Origin: Membranipora membranacea
Taxonomy: Eukaryota; Bryozoa; Gymnolaemata; Cheilostomatida; Membraniporidae
Length of the DNA stretch: 64,000 nt
NCBI GenBank assembly: GCA_914767715.1
Contig: OU612075.1
Span: forward strand, 930,001 to 994,000
Direction: 5' to 3'
Part shown: in pieces, positions 52,401 to 63,265 of the stretch
How the letters are laid out: each line of letters begins with the position of its first letter
Numbering within the stretch: position 1 is the stretch's first letter
Notes under the pieces: generated by a model
What the model saw: only the letters and a program-made list of their open reading frames with translations
Databases searched by the model: none
Told to the model about the DNA's origin: nothing
Translations under genes and position numbers: made by a program

Positions 52401-53697
52401 AAGCTGGACAGACAGTTTACTGTTACTGATGAGCTTATATTCAGGGTATGCTATCAAACTTATTTATCAAATTTATCTTTAATTTGTATCAAACTTATTT
52501 TAAGTTTGTTTCCTTGTCAGACTTTTATTGAGCTCATATTATTCATTCAGAGTACCTTATCAAACTTAGCAGAATATGTGAAACATTGCAAATGATCAGA
52601 GATCAGATAGACGTTTGTTTGTCACAGACTTTATTGGACAAGCTAATAAGTTCTAGCTAAAGAGAGGAGAAGATTTTTTCAGAAAATTGGCATTTTTAGG
52701 TTTTTAAACTAAGTTTTGAGCGTTCTTGTTGGTTAAGCTACAACAGTGGAACAAAAATCAGTCGCTGATTGGCTAAAGCTACTCATATCCTTTTGTGACA
52801 TTTATGACAATATTAGTTCTATTAATAGTATAAAAGTCGTATTATTATTTTTCTGAGCAGGAAAAATGTATTAAAAAAGCTGTAAAATTTGTTTTTCAAC
52901 TTTGCTCTGCAGGGCTTAAATATTGCCATTGATAATGATATATATTATTATATATCGTTATCCTGAGTATAAATCGTTTTTAAATTCATATATATTTTCA
53001 TATGTATATATAATGTTTATTTTGTTCTGCTTTAGGATGCGCGTAAGGATGAAAGTGTAAGAGCAGCTTACAAGTATTTAGCTTCTCTACATGATAACTG
53101 TAACTCAGTAAGGAATACTATAGAGGAGACGGGGCATATACTCCGAGAGATCAGACAACTGGAGGATCAGGTAACGCTATAATGATTATTTAATATGGAA
53201 TAATAAACATATCTATGTAACCTATTTTTGGAGAAATTTAGTTTTCCCTCTTTCTCCAAAATCAGGTTATATATCGGTTTACATCAAAAGATTTTCGATG
53301 CTTTGCAGAAACAATGTGTAGGGAAAACAACATATGGTCTACCACAATTGGAGACCACTGTGGAACCATACCTCTCTTCATAATGTGAACAGTTACAAAA
53401 CACAGTGTCTCTTGTGTGCTTAGAATGAGGTAGTTCAGCCAATGTGTTCTTCTGGTAGTACTATAGAAATGGCTAAGAGCTTAGTGGAGGGCGAGACTTT
53501 GGGTCATGACTTATCCCAAACTCCCTGGTTGGCCTTCCTTATGATTCAAATAATGAATGAACTGTCTTTATTTTTACAATATTTAGATTGAGCAGGAAGA
53601 GAGGAACGACTCCGCCTCGAATCTTGAGAAGATTATTACTGATTATAAACAAATGAAGAAAGAGAACCAGCAGCTTCTCGCCAAACTGAAACAGTGA
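46500..53697 (+). CDS. CCDC22: Coiled-coil domain-containing protein 22 (CCC complex subunit)
   Basis: CCDC22 pairs with CCDC93 and COMMD proteins in the CCC complex, which works with retriever and WASH in endosomal recycling and affects NF-kB signalling. Fourteen coding exons: 46500-46549, 47111-47285, 47496-47637, 48033-48200, 48610-48758, 49107-49259, 49744-49827, 50224-50343, 50754-50873, 51363-51581, 51992-52099, 52350-52445, 53036-53170, 53587-53697. Phase is kept throughout, giving 609 residues (human 627). The start MDEVDRIIIHSLKSIG matches the family N-terminus; residues 1 to about 115 form the NN-CH (calponin-like) domain with GYKGEVGYQTFLYSNEGD. From about residue 230 it is mainly coiled coil. 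The C-terminal exons contain YTKRIIEIVSNIKKQKHDID, EINMLTGKLDRQFTVTDELI and AAYKYLASLHDNC, all close to human. The least certain junction is 48200/48610. The donor at 50873 is tandemly duplicated downstream. Confidence 0.96.
49601..49715. repeat. Fold-back (MITE-like) repeat, copy 3, CCDC22 intron
   Basis: CATCCGATTTGCCTGCATTTCG near the left end and GAAATGCAGGAAAC...AAACTTGATCTA near the right end resemble the arms of the elements at 8970 and 16909. It is shorter and more decayed. Confidence 0.55.
50573..50713. repeat. Long fold-back element in CCDC22 intron (MITE-like)
   Basis: Arms AAAAGAACAAGTGAAAACAA... and ...TTGTTTTCACTTGTTCTTTT are inverted copies over about 60 bases, meeting at a central CAGTCATATAATATCA / TGATATTATATGACTG palindrome. 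The left arm has about 11 extra bases. It lies 41 bases before exon 9 at 50754, so it could affect splicing of that exon. Confidence 0.8.
50850..51003 (+). repeat. Tandem duplication of a CCDC22 exon end with its splice donor
   Basis: The 30-32-base unit AGAGGACGATCGCTAAAATA plus AAGGTGAGTC spans the end of the exon ending at 50873 and the start of the following intron. It is present about five times. Copies ending near 50942 and 50974 keep a full AAG/GTGAGTC donor, the second copy has lost it, and the last reads AAGGGGAGC. Confidence 0.9.
51869..51899. repeat. G+C-rich hairpin, 11-base perfect stem, CCDC22 intron
   Basis: TCCCACCCTCC and GGAGGGTGGGA around a nine-base loop. No following T-run or other context suggests a function. 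Confidence 0.7.
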
Positions 53698-54230
53698 AGT
53701 AAATAGTCAGTCTGTCCAATATCAGGTCAGCTTCTTTATATCGATGTCAGCAGAACAGCAGTGGTGCTCAAAATAGCAGCAAATACTCATATCATGATAC
53801 TGTTGATCATCATGAATTCTTACTGTGGGTGCTTTTATTTTTTTCCCACCAATTGGGCATTGCATGTTAATGGAGAAGGGATCAACATCACAACCATGTT
53901 ATTTTCTTTTTTCAACACTCAAGAGTTATTTACAGTATCTTTATTCAGTACGAACAAAAGCCATATTGCAGTTTAGTGTAGTTCAAAAAAACTAACCACT
54001 TCATAAGTAAAAAGTTCCACCAGAAAAATGTTTTATTTGGTCAAAATTCTTTTGTAACCAACATAAATGATGAACAATACAAAGAGTTGAAGTGCGACTG
54101 TTTGAATCCTCAACTAGACTTCATTTCATTTCGTTCACCAATATCTACTCCGCATCCGTTGGCTATTTAGCTTGTGATTGGTTGATCTTATAATAGAACT
54201 GTCCAATCAGAGACAAACTGCCTGACTTGA
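53698..54230. other. CCDC22 3' UTR and convergent gap to the EGF-like membrane gene
   Basis: 533 bases between two convergent stop codons. A 71-codon plus-strand frame at 53761-53976 follows the stop and shows no motif. No clear AATAAA was found close to the CCDC22 stop. Confidence 0.55.
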
Positions 54231-57200
54231 CTACTGCTGGTTCTTAGATTTCTTCTTACCACCAGCTGATCTCTTGCTGTCCGCTGCTGGTGATCTAGTG
54301 GCACTTCTTTCTGAAGCAGTTCTAGATTTGACTCTCTTCTCTGTTCCTGTTTTGGCTGCATTTGTGTGTGGGAGACTCGCTGTTTCATCAAGTAGCTGTA
54401 TCAAAAAGTCAAGCAACTGAACTCTAGACTGTAAACACAGGAGATCTACTGTGTGCTTGCACGCAGTATAAAGATCCCCTAGGCTAATTTGAAAAAAAAA
54501 GGTAGTCCTACAGCCGACAAGGTTATAGGGTCACTACCCCACACAAGCCACCCCATTAAATAGAGCAGTCAAATACGACCAAGTGTTCGATGGAAAAAAA
54601 AGCTATATCAAGCTTCACATTATACATCGTCTCTGCTACAACGTCAGGATGCCCTCACAAATTTGTATAGCTAGTTTTATGCAGATTTATCGTGACAATA
54701 CATTGTAGAAACCCAGCGATATATATATTAACTTACTCCTACCTGTCCTGGCCCCTCCCACGCTTCTCTCGCTTTGTCATCTGTATCAGGTTTGTAGGGC
54801 AGCATAACACCTGAAACATAGCTATACAGTATACAGTATACTACATGCTATATAACACTAGAAACACAGCTATATACCATCTGATACTGTCACCAGTATA
54901 CAACATACTGTATCCTGTGTACTCATTTACCCTAGTTTAAGCGCTATAACTGTGTCGGGATAGTAGTAGTAGCAGTAGCAGTAGCAGTAGTGTAGTGGCC
55001 TTTCATTATCAACCACTGGGTGGGGAAAATGGTTGATGATGCCACAAACAACTATCTCGGTACAGTTTGAGCACTTAAACTGCATTTACCTTGGAGGAGT
55101 TTAGTATTCGTTCATGGCTAGCTAACATTTCCTCACCCTCTTTACTATATGACTTAAAAATTAAGCTAACAAAACTTGGCGCTTGTTACTAACATTGACG
55201 CACCCCCTAACTAGCTCACCTGATCTCTAGGCGCTTGTTACTAACATTAACACACCCCCCTAACTAGCTCACCGGATCTCTAGGCGCTTGTTACTAACAT
55301 TGACACACCCCCTAACTAGCTCACCTGATCTCTAGGCGCTTGTTACTAACATTGACACACCCCCTAACTAGCTCACCTGATCTCTAGGCGCTTGTTACTA
55401 ACATTGACACACCCCCTAACTAGCTCACCTGATCTCTAGGCGCTTGTTACTAACATTAACACACCCCCTAACTGGCTCACCTGATCTCTAGGCGCTTGTT
55501 ACTAACATTAACACACCCCCTAACTAGCTCACCTGATCTCTAACTTATATTTACTACTCTACGGTATATATAATTCCCAAGTTTGAATACATCAATGTTT
55601 TGTAAAATGATCTCTTTTTCTTTTTTTTTTTTTCTTTTTTTTTTATTGCCTTATTTCTAATCTACCTGTAATAGGCTAATCTCAAATCTTTTCTAGGCAT
55701 TGGTGATTGGCAATTGTTCATTTTATTTTTGTGATAACTTCTCTCATTTCTTGAGGTACATGTGAGTGATCAAAAAGATGTGTATTTAAGTCGGGCTGAG
55801 GATAAACTTGTTCATAATCTAAGATAGATAGATATACTACCTGGTGCTTCATTGATAGCGTTACTTTCTGTCCGTACCCAGTTAGTCATAAGATCACCGA
55901 TGTTATCTTCACTGGTCACATCCTCCGCAGGTATAAAACTGCTTATCGTGCTCCTATATGGTCTTTTCTTTACCGATTTACCTGCGCCCACCACATATTT
56001 ACTGGCAGACTGTCTTTGACTCCCACTACCACAACAGGGCTGAAAAACAATGATGTTATAAAAAGTATTCTGTATCGCCCCGACCGTATTACATAGACCC
56101 CAGTGGTAATATCCAAATTTTGAAAGTTGCAGGCTAGGACAAGATGTCTGAGGGCAATGAAAACCTGTGGCAATGCTCTGTAATAAGATATCATTGATTG
56201 TGTTTGCATGAGGGCTTCAAGTACATCTGAAGTTGAGAGTTCAGCTAAAAATTCAGAGTTCAGAAAAAAAATAACATAAACACTCAGGACATTGACTGCT
56301 GGGAAGTAAAAATGTTATCTTTATCTTGATCTCAATCCAAGGCTGAAAATAGTTGGCAGCTTAAACCATCTTACTCCGTACATAACCATGGCAGCCACGC
56401 CTACCAGCACAAATATCGCGCACAGTCCTACACCAACATAAGCTATGGGTGGTAAATAATTCCCGTTCTTATCCTCCGACAGATTCCCAAACAGGAGAGG
56501 ACGATCACATCCAACTATAGAACAACCTGATGAATAAACCACAGCAGTTACTAACAGCATGATTGAATAGGTGTTTGATTAAAATCAGGGGTTGTGATTG
56601 CTGGGAACAAGAACAGGCGAACTTTGAAATGTTGTAGCACTCAATCATAGTGGTTCTTTTAAATAATGAAGAAAAAATTTGGTTCAGGAGAACCTACACC
56701 CAACTTTGTAAGATGTTTGGGATAACCTACTCTAACTCGTGGAGTAGGGATATTGTCACTGTTCACGGTTTTACATGTCAAGATGACAATTAATGTCAGT
56801 TGACTATTTGCCTATGCGACTGATTATAGACTTTACTAGAAGGTTTTTATGACTGAGGTGGATGTAGTGAGAAGAAATACGTTTATCATGAACGTTAGGA
56901 TTTGGTAGCCAACACCAACCCTACTAAATGAAGCAATGTATAGGTTTTTGGTTATTTTCAGATTGTCTCCCTCCTATTCTCCTCACCTCCCCCCCCCTCG
57001 CACAAAATGATGGAAATAATCAATTTATAAATCATTCCTTTCTGAAAGGGAGGATGGAGGTACGCATCACCCTATATTTCGCCTAATTCCAGATAATCCC
57101 TGTCACATAATCGTCCCTTACATTCTGTGTTTGAGATGCAGGTGGTTGTTTGTTCGCATACACCATCTGCACATTTCTGCATATTACACTTGATTCCGCT

Positions 57201-58535
57201 GTATCCGATAAAGCAGCGACATCTCTGATCCTTACAGTATCCCTGATCACAAGCCATCGGGCATGTAGAGTCATTCACCTCAACTCCATCTGATTTTGAG
57301 ATCAGCTCGGCCGAAACAGAATCTGAAAATTGCAATACAAACACACTAATGATTGCAAGAGTTGCAGTGATCATCTCAAATTATCGCGTAAAATTGAAGA
57401 GAATGATATCTCAGTGTCTCTCAATATCAAAACCGAATCATCATCATCTGGGAATATATATAAACTAAAAGCCCCAGCCAGAATGAAGAAGGGTCTTGGA
57501 TACTAACCATGTCAATCAAAGTAATAGTATCGAATTCAGAAAGAAATCAATCCAAACTGGACACTCAAATAAATTGAAAAATGACATATGAAAATGGGAA
57601 TAAACACTTACAAGTACTTACAGCAATCATCAACATGAAAAACACAGCAGTCGATGTGTGGTGGTGTACCACAGTAATCATCATCAGTGACCCGCCTGTA
57701 ACCTGAATGACTTTCAAATAATTAAATTCAACTCTGCCTTAACTAAAAAAAATGGATATTCTCAAACTAACTAGTCCTCGATGATCACTCTCATTCAGGT
57801 AACAATCATTAGATGTTTTGAGTCACACTTGATGGTGTCCTGACGCCGTTTTACGATGCCGACGTGATCAATAAGCACTGTGTGTGATTGAGTTGAGGTT
57901 GTCTCATCACATTTTGTTTGATACTTTTTATACCATCATTACACAATCTGGAGAATGTCTGTAACCTTGAGTGTTGAAGGCAGTTGAAGGAAGTCCACAT
58001 GCTGTTTAGTACAAAAACTGAAAATTGGACTCCCCTAAAGAGGGACACAAGGTGGATATGTGAGGCCATTGAGGACCTCCTGAACTGGGTGTGCAGCAAG
58101 CTACCAAAACTGAGACCGGCACTAATCGGCCATGGCAATGACACTTTGATCTTAGCCAATAGGCCTTGAAGTTTTATAGTGTGCTACTTTTTTATGCTAC
58201 ATACGATCATATATCAATGCTATAGGAGTAGCACTTTTTTATAATGAAAATACTGTTAGATTAATATATTTATACCCTTTTTTTAAACTTTATTAATAAC
58301 ATCATTTATTATCCAGTAACGAATGAACGGACGGAGAAACCTATAATAGAAAACATTTCAATTGATGATTTACATCAATGTGATTCACCATGTGAACGCA
58401 AGGTTAATAATTCTACGAGTGTTTATAACAGCACTGTGGTGGCAGCGGTGATCATATGATGTGGTGTATGAGATTTATTTATTCACATTTTTAGGTGTAA
58501 CGGCGCAAAAACTTACATGTAGGAAAACACGGAAG
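54231..58535 (-). CDS. Unidentified single-pass membrane protein with cysteine-rich, EGF-like ectodomain (5' end unresolved)
   Basis: I do not recognise this gene. Exons in agreement by splice site and phase: 58535-58517 (19-base candidate microexon), 57702-57622, 57322-57122, 56526-56375, 56039-55841, 54810-54737 (or -54743), 54428-54231. The first pieces encode PCFPTC and DDDYCGTPPHIDCC, both cysteine-rich. Next comes an EGF-like module, CPMACDQGYCKDQRCRC followed by GYSGIKC, then further cysteines. The exon at 56526 adds a transmembrane helix (PPIAYVGVGLCAIFVLVGVA and on). The remaining exons encode a polar, probably cytoplasmic tail of about 155 residues, starting with PCCGSGSQRQ and ending in a Lys/Ser-rich stretch before TAG. 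The three ectodomain junctions are all phase 1, typical of extracellular modules. Alternatively translation starts at 57374, where an in-frame signal-peptide-like stretch precedes the EGF exon. The microexon is the weakest part. Confidence 0.68.
54960..54994. repeat. (TAG/CAG)n trinucleotide microsatellite
   Basis: A TAGTAGTAGTAGCAG run continuing as CAGTAG units, in an intron of the EGF-like membrane gene. Confidence 0.8.
55177..55542. repeat. 52-bp minisatellite, seven copies
   Basis: Unit GGCGCTTGTTACTAACATTG followed by ACACACCCCCTAACTAGCTC and ACCTGATCTCTA, repeated about seven times with only a few substitutions (for example CTGGCTC for CTAGCTC). It lies in the intron between the exons at 55841 and 54810. 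The high identity indicates recent homogenisation. Confidence 0.92.
55610..55645. repeat. T-rich low-complexity tract
   Basis: Almost pure T with scattered C, close to the 52-bp minisatellite. Confidence 0.8.
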
Positions 58536-58854
58536 CTGAAACAAAATTATAAAAAATAAAATAGCACCATGTAGTTTTGGAAAACACATCAAAGAGTCAA
58601 CAGTTGATTCAACAGACAAACAAACATTCAATGTACATGTGCAATACATTCAACTTTGAAATTTATAGTGTGCTGTATTTGTCTCATTTAGAAACGCATC
58701 AGCTCAGTCATCTGGAGAAAGCAAGCGTACTTAACAGAGAATTTAATTTAAAGCATGTGAAGAATTGACAAAACAGTTTGAGACTTGGAGAGGGTCGTCT
58801 TTGTTGTTCCTTCCGGTTTACACTACGTCTAACACGACGTCTTGATTTGCATAA

Positions 58855-58932
58855 TGCCTTACACAACGCCTTACACGACATCTTACACGATGCCTTACAC
58901 AGCGTCTTACACAGCGTCTTACACGACGCCTT
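58855..58932. repeat. 12-bp minisatellite overlapping the CXorf58-like stop codon
   Basis: Units of CTTACACGACGC type repeat about six times. On the coding (minus) strand each unit reads roughly GGC GTC GTG TAA. The last four codons of the CXorf58-like CDS are the first unit. Confidence 0.88.
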
Positions 58933-61900
58933 GGGCTGATGTCATTCTATCTAACTCATCAAAGCTGAGCTCTTGAGTCCACTGAAAAAGTTTCTCTGCC
59001 TCAGCGTTTAGTTCATCATCATCACTCGGGACTCCAACTGCATCTTCCGCTACCATCTGGTGAAAACAAGTCGTCAAATTATATTTCCATCATACCAAAT
59101 TTTCATCTGCGGCCATGATCATCTTAGTTTTACAAAGGAAGTGTTGTCTAAACATATTTAAAGGGGAGACAACCATTTAGGGCTACGGGAGTGTGATGCG
59201 GTATACCAACTAGAGTGCATTGTGTTCTTTTTCAAAATAAAAGTCCTAATACCACCACCCAGATGAGGTTTAGTATTTTACCTTCCTAAAACCATCGCCT
59301 ACTGATATAAGAGGTGTCTGTATTTCTTAACAATATTTAGCCAGTCAATTTGTGAAATAATTTATTCATCCATCGATTAGATACTAATCTGCATTTCCCT
59401 TGTGATTGTAGTTAACCTTATTGACACAATTCTGATGAAGTTCTTTCATCTTACATTCTATAATCATCTCGTCTGATTCCCAATGTAAGATGAAGATGGT
59501 TGTCGATGATATACTCACAGTTGGTGATGATGATAACATGCCGTACATTTTCTTCATCTGTCTCACTCTGCCTCGGGCTTGTTTAGATCGTCTTCCAGAC
59601 TCCTGGGTTCTACTGGTCAGAGGAAGTTTAGGAGTGTGAGTCGGTGCTAGTGGTGTGGACATACGTGATATGGTCTGGAAAAGAGATTTACAGTTGTTAT
59701 CCTTTATCATTATAGACTCAGGATGATAATCACAGCCTATATCACGTTCTAATGATTGAGAACTATCGTACATATAACCTGCAATCACAACTAGATATCT
59801 CTACAACTTCTTTACTGAATTAAACTTTTGAAATTAAGTAACGTTGCATAACATATAACATGAGTCATATAAGGTCTGTGGCATTACATTATCAAGCATT
59901 CAACTTGAGAACATATGCCATGCAAACTCAGACTCCTTAGCACTACTGAAAGTCAAATAAAGTGTAATACAAAAAGATTGTTTGCTATGCTGATGACCCG
60001 TTTCAGAGGGGATATCACAACTTACTATCTAACTATTCTATCAAAATAGCGAGGCAGGTTCTTGTATTTCATTTTGTAATTTTCTGGAATTCCCAAACAT
60101 CTCAGGTCAGTGACAACGTCATCTGCTGGAATTCAAGGCCACAGTTGCATTATGGGACTGTTACAACAAAGCTTTAGAATCAGGAGGATTCCATTTACCT
60201 CTATATGCCGGAGTTCCATATCTGCATTTACTGGTGATTTGGCAAGTAGAGGCATTTCTTCTTTTAACCTCTCAGACATGTTTTTATGATAAAGAAAATC
60301 CATGATGTCATAAAATATAGTTTGTCTTGGAATAACTGAAACAAAACAAAGACAGCACAGATAAGCAATCTATTCTATGGATTATAAACAGGTTTTTAAT
60401 TCTTCAAACTCACATCTAATGTGCTACGAAACTGATCTCTAGCAACTATGCCTCCTATGGTAAAAAAAGTATGAGCAATTAAGTTAGGAAGAATCATGCT
60501 CTCCTCTTAATATGGAATAACAAAAGAATCATGTTTTCTGAGGATAATATATGATGAGAACTTACCATCTAATGTTAGTTTTCTCCAGTAGTTGTCTTTA
60601 CCTCCCATGTAACTCGGTAACTCATCAACATGACTCAAATACTGTAATAGAAGAGCCAACATTAACCAAAGTTCAAAAAATCTAATGCAGATGTTTTAGA
60701 AACAATAAATAATAATAACTAAAAATAATAAACAATAATAATACTCAAGTTGCCTTGATTAGTAAAATGAGGAGAATTTGTTGACCCAGACAATCATTAT
60801 CAAACAAATATGTTGAGAGAACTAAGGCTAAATGAATCAAGCTATGCTGCACAATGGTTTACATTTATTACTGGCCATTTCATTTTTTTTACAAATATAT
60901 TAGATAAGATGTTATTGAAACTCGCGCAGAAACCATGGGGTTTATAATGGAGAAGTTGTTAAAAGAATTAAAGGAAAAATTTCAAAAATATAATGTGACA
61001 CAAAAAACTACATAGCATATTTGACAAAAAAAGCTGTTGGCATACTTTGCAGTGCGGCACTAAGGTACACATCTCTGTTGATTGTTGGGCAGTGTTCGTG
61101 TGGAGATGTTAAGTTTGATTATACTGTTTAGACTTTGGAGAATGTTTCTCATCCTCTAAAATTATAAGTGAATGCTTACTTGCATGTAGTCTTTGAGAGT
61201 TGTGATATCCATCTCGTCAGTGATTTTATACCTCTCTTGACACATAGTATCTTGTACCATAATCTGTAAGAACTTTCTTTTTCCCATCAAATCGCAAGCT
61301 TCTTCTGCTGCTTTACTGGCAGGCTTTATGGATTTCTTGCCGCTCATGTATTTAACTCTCGTCATAGATGTGTCTGAGAATACTTTGAAGTATACAAGTG
61401 GTGGAAATTCTGAACCACCAAATCTGTATAGAATAACATGACAAAAATAAATTTTGTAACAGCAGTCCATTCTGCGAAAAAGAGATGTTTGCTTCAACTT
61501 TATAAATTGGTCAGCTTTGAAATGATCTCTGAAATCATGTAAATTCATAAGAAACATGACAGTTAGAAAGGAGATTTAACAATCCTAAACTTACATCAAA
61601 TAAGGCTTGCTTACAAACTTCCCGTCATGGAAATACGACCCGGAAATCACGGAGGTAAGTCACACTGTTAGATTGATCTTTTGGGGAAATCCAGATATTT
61701 GTTTTGAAGGAGTCTCTGAAACACCAACTGCTAAATCAAATTATTTTGCTATTATCAATAAAATGATTTGGTACATGGACACTTTTCATGCAACTGGTAC
61801 TAATAAAACATTCTTTGCATTACGGCATGACACTACGCTTTTCTTGACTCTAATTACGGAAATTACCTGAAGCGAACTTTGACAGGCATTCCTTTATCCC

Positions 61901-62225
61901 TGAGCAGATTGGCCTCCTTAGGTGATATTTTCCTCAATATTTCATAACTTAATGACTGTTCAGCTGCACATGTGGAATGTTTGAGTAGTTTGTACATCTT
62001 ACGATCCCTGAAGGCGAGCCATGCTCGCTCAATCACTCGAGCGGCATATATCCTTCTCAGCTCTTCAGGGCTGTGTTCTGAACCTGGTTTATTGCCATAT
62101 GGTTCATCTCTGAATGTTACTGATTGACGACTTGACTCCAGTCGATTTGCTCTTGACTTTAAGATCCCTCCATCTGCTGCTGTTCGTCTAATATCTACGC
62201 TAAATTTATTACCTTCCTCATCCAT
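58919..62225 (-). CDS. CXorf58: CXorf58-like protein (C11orf65/MFI relative) with IQ-like motif
   Basis: Six coding exons: 62225-61867 (5' UTR part from 62280), 61423-61180, 60641-60566, 60335-60199, 59674-59519, 59056-58919. Phases match throughout, giving 369 residues. Residues about 61-80 (AARVIERAWLAFRDRKMYKL) form an IQ-like helix, a possible calmodulin site. Then come SLSYEILRKISPKEANLL, VKVRFRFGGSEFPPLVYFKVF, YKITDEMDITTLKDYMQ and SYMGGKDNYWRKL. The end, LFQWTQELSFDELDR, resembles the WTNTLNFDEY segment of C11orf65. As I recall the families, the middle is closest to CXorf58, which is testis-enriched and little studied. The head-to-head position with IFT80 and a shared RFX motif suggest a ciliary or flagellar role; that is inference. 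A donor at 62820 suggests a further non-coding exon upstream. The stop lies in a 12-bp repeat. Confidence 0.85.
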
Positions 62226-62391
62226 CGGGTTACGCTGCAAGTGTCCGGATTGGTTAGAAATGTTGCACCGATATTTGTATCTGAAACACAAGAAGATTGT
62301 AAATACTTGTGTTCTGTAAATATGTTTGATGCAAAGTAACAAGATCGGAGTAGGCTGCATATATATGGCAATCAGGTATGACTGTAATACT

Positions 62392-62612
62392 GGGGGGGTT
62401 TTTCAATTAGAAACAGCGATGCTTTATTAAAGCAAGTTATCACTATCACGTCGCTCAGAATGATCACTCACTTGGTCTGTCAATTAGACAAAATCACTCC
62501 CAAATTGCTCACTCAGAATGTATATAGTTCTATCACTGACTGAGCGATTTGAAAGTGAGAGCCTAGCGCGTATCGCTCACTCACTGGCTGTTTCTAATTG
62601 AAAGACCCCCCC
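62392..62612. mobile_element. MITE-like element with terminal inverted repeats
   Basis: Ends GGGGGGGTTTTTCAATTAGA (then AACAGC) and GCTGTTTCTAATTGAAAGAC (then CCCCCC) are inverted copies of about 25 bases. The interior of about 170 bases has repeated ATCACTCA / TCGCTCAC motifs and no coding frame. This fits a non-autonomous DNA transposon. I could not define a target-site duplication. It sits upstream of the CXorf58-like coding start, probably in a 5' UTR intron. Confidence 0.75.
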
Positions 62613-62760
62613 TTTAGTGAAGTTATTTTAAGGGAGTTCCCTGTCCAGTTTTCAGCTACATTATCTGTGTAAATGTTGTTTGGCTCAGATTACACAGTAG
62701 AAAAAGCAAACTGTTAGAAAATATTGAAATGCTTTTTACCACAACCATGGTGGTGGAAGC

Positions 62761-62789
62761 AATGAACTAAACTAAAGGTTTAGTTCATT
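62761..62789. repeat. Hairpin with 12-base perfect arms
   Basis: AATGAACTAAAC and GTTTAGTTCATT around a five-base loop, about 30 bases from the candidate 5' UTR donor at 62820. Confidence 0.7.
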
Positions 62790-62820
62790 GGTGGAAGTGG
62801 ATAAATTAAAAACGGCTTAC

Positions 62821-62880
62821 CTTTGATTGATGATTGGGTGGTAGGAAGACAAGCCAAATATTGACTAAAACCCACACAAC
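62821..62880 (-). other. Candidate 5' non-coding exon of the CXorf58-like gene (outer boundary unknown)
   Basis: On the minus strand CAATCAAAG/GTAAGCC gives a strong donor at 62820. The next acceptor, TTTGTGTTTCAG ending at 62281, opens the exon with the ATG. The transcription start was not determined, so the right boundary is nominal. Confidence 0.35.
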
Positions 62881-63037
62881 TATGTGCTCTGATTTATCCT
62901 TATCCTATGGTTTAAGGAGTGAGGTTGATGGATTTTGATTTGGTTCGACTGTGATAAGAGAAACTATGCAAATATGTATATTTTGGCCTAAAAGTACAAG
63001 ATTTCAGCTTGTGCAGCCATTTTGAATACAATGATGG

Positions 63038-63050
63038 GTTGCTAAGCAAT
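63038..63050. promoter_or_regulatory. RFX X-box
   Basis: GTTGCTAAGCAAT is close to the palindromic X-box GTTGCCATGGCAAC. RFX factors control many intraflagellar-transport genes through such sites near the start, and IFT80 is such a gene, 325 bases away. Confidence 0.6.
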
Positions 63051-63255
63051 GTGTTTACAGCCTCAATAAAAATGTGAAAATTAAAATGATCATTTAAGAA
63101 GAAGGTGAACTTTTCAAATCTCTGAAATATTACAGCATTGATCTATAATTTACCATTTCATCAAACATAATGGAATGTGGATAGGTCATTGAATTATAAA
63201 TTTAAATGTGCTTTACATAGGATAACATTTTTGGAGAGTATAACAGTGTCTCCTG

Positions 63256-63265
63256 TGCGCATGCG
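63256..63265. promoter_or_regulatory. NRF1-type palindrome
   Basis: TGCGCATGCG, 110 bases upstream of the IFT80 ATG; the same ten bases occur upstream of the MICU3-like gene. Confidence 0.45.

Noticed and set aside
55177-55542. Regular repeats as a CRISPR array
   Set aside because: Units are directly adjacent with no variable spacers, and the genome is an animal's; this is a minisatellite.
57851-58169. 102-codon minus and 61-codon plus frames
   Set aside because: Mutually overlapping, no motif; they fall in an intron of the EGF-like membrane gene in the preferred model.
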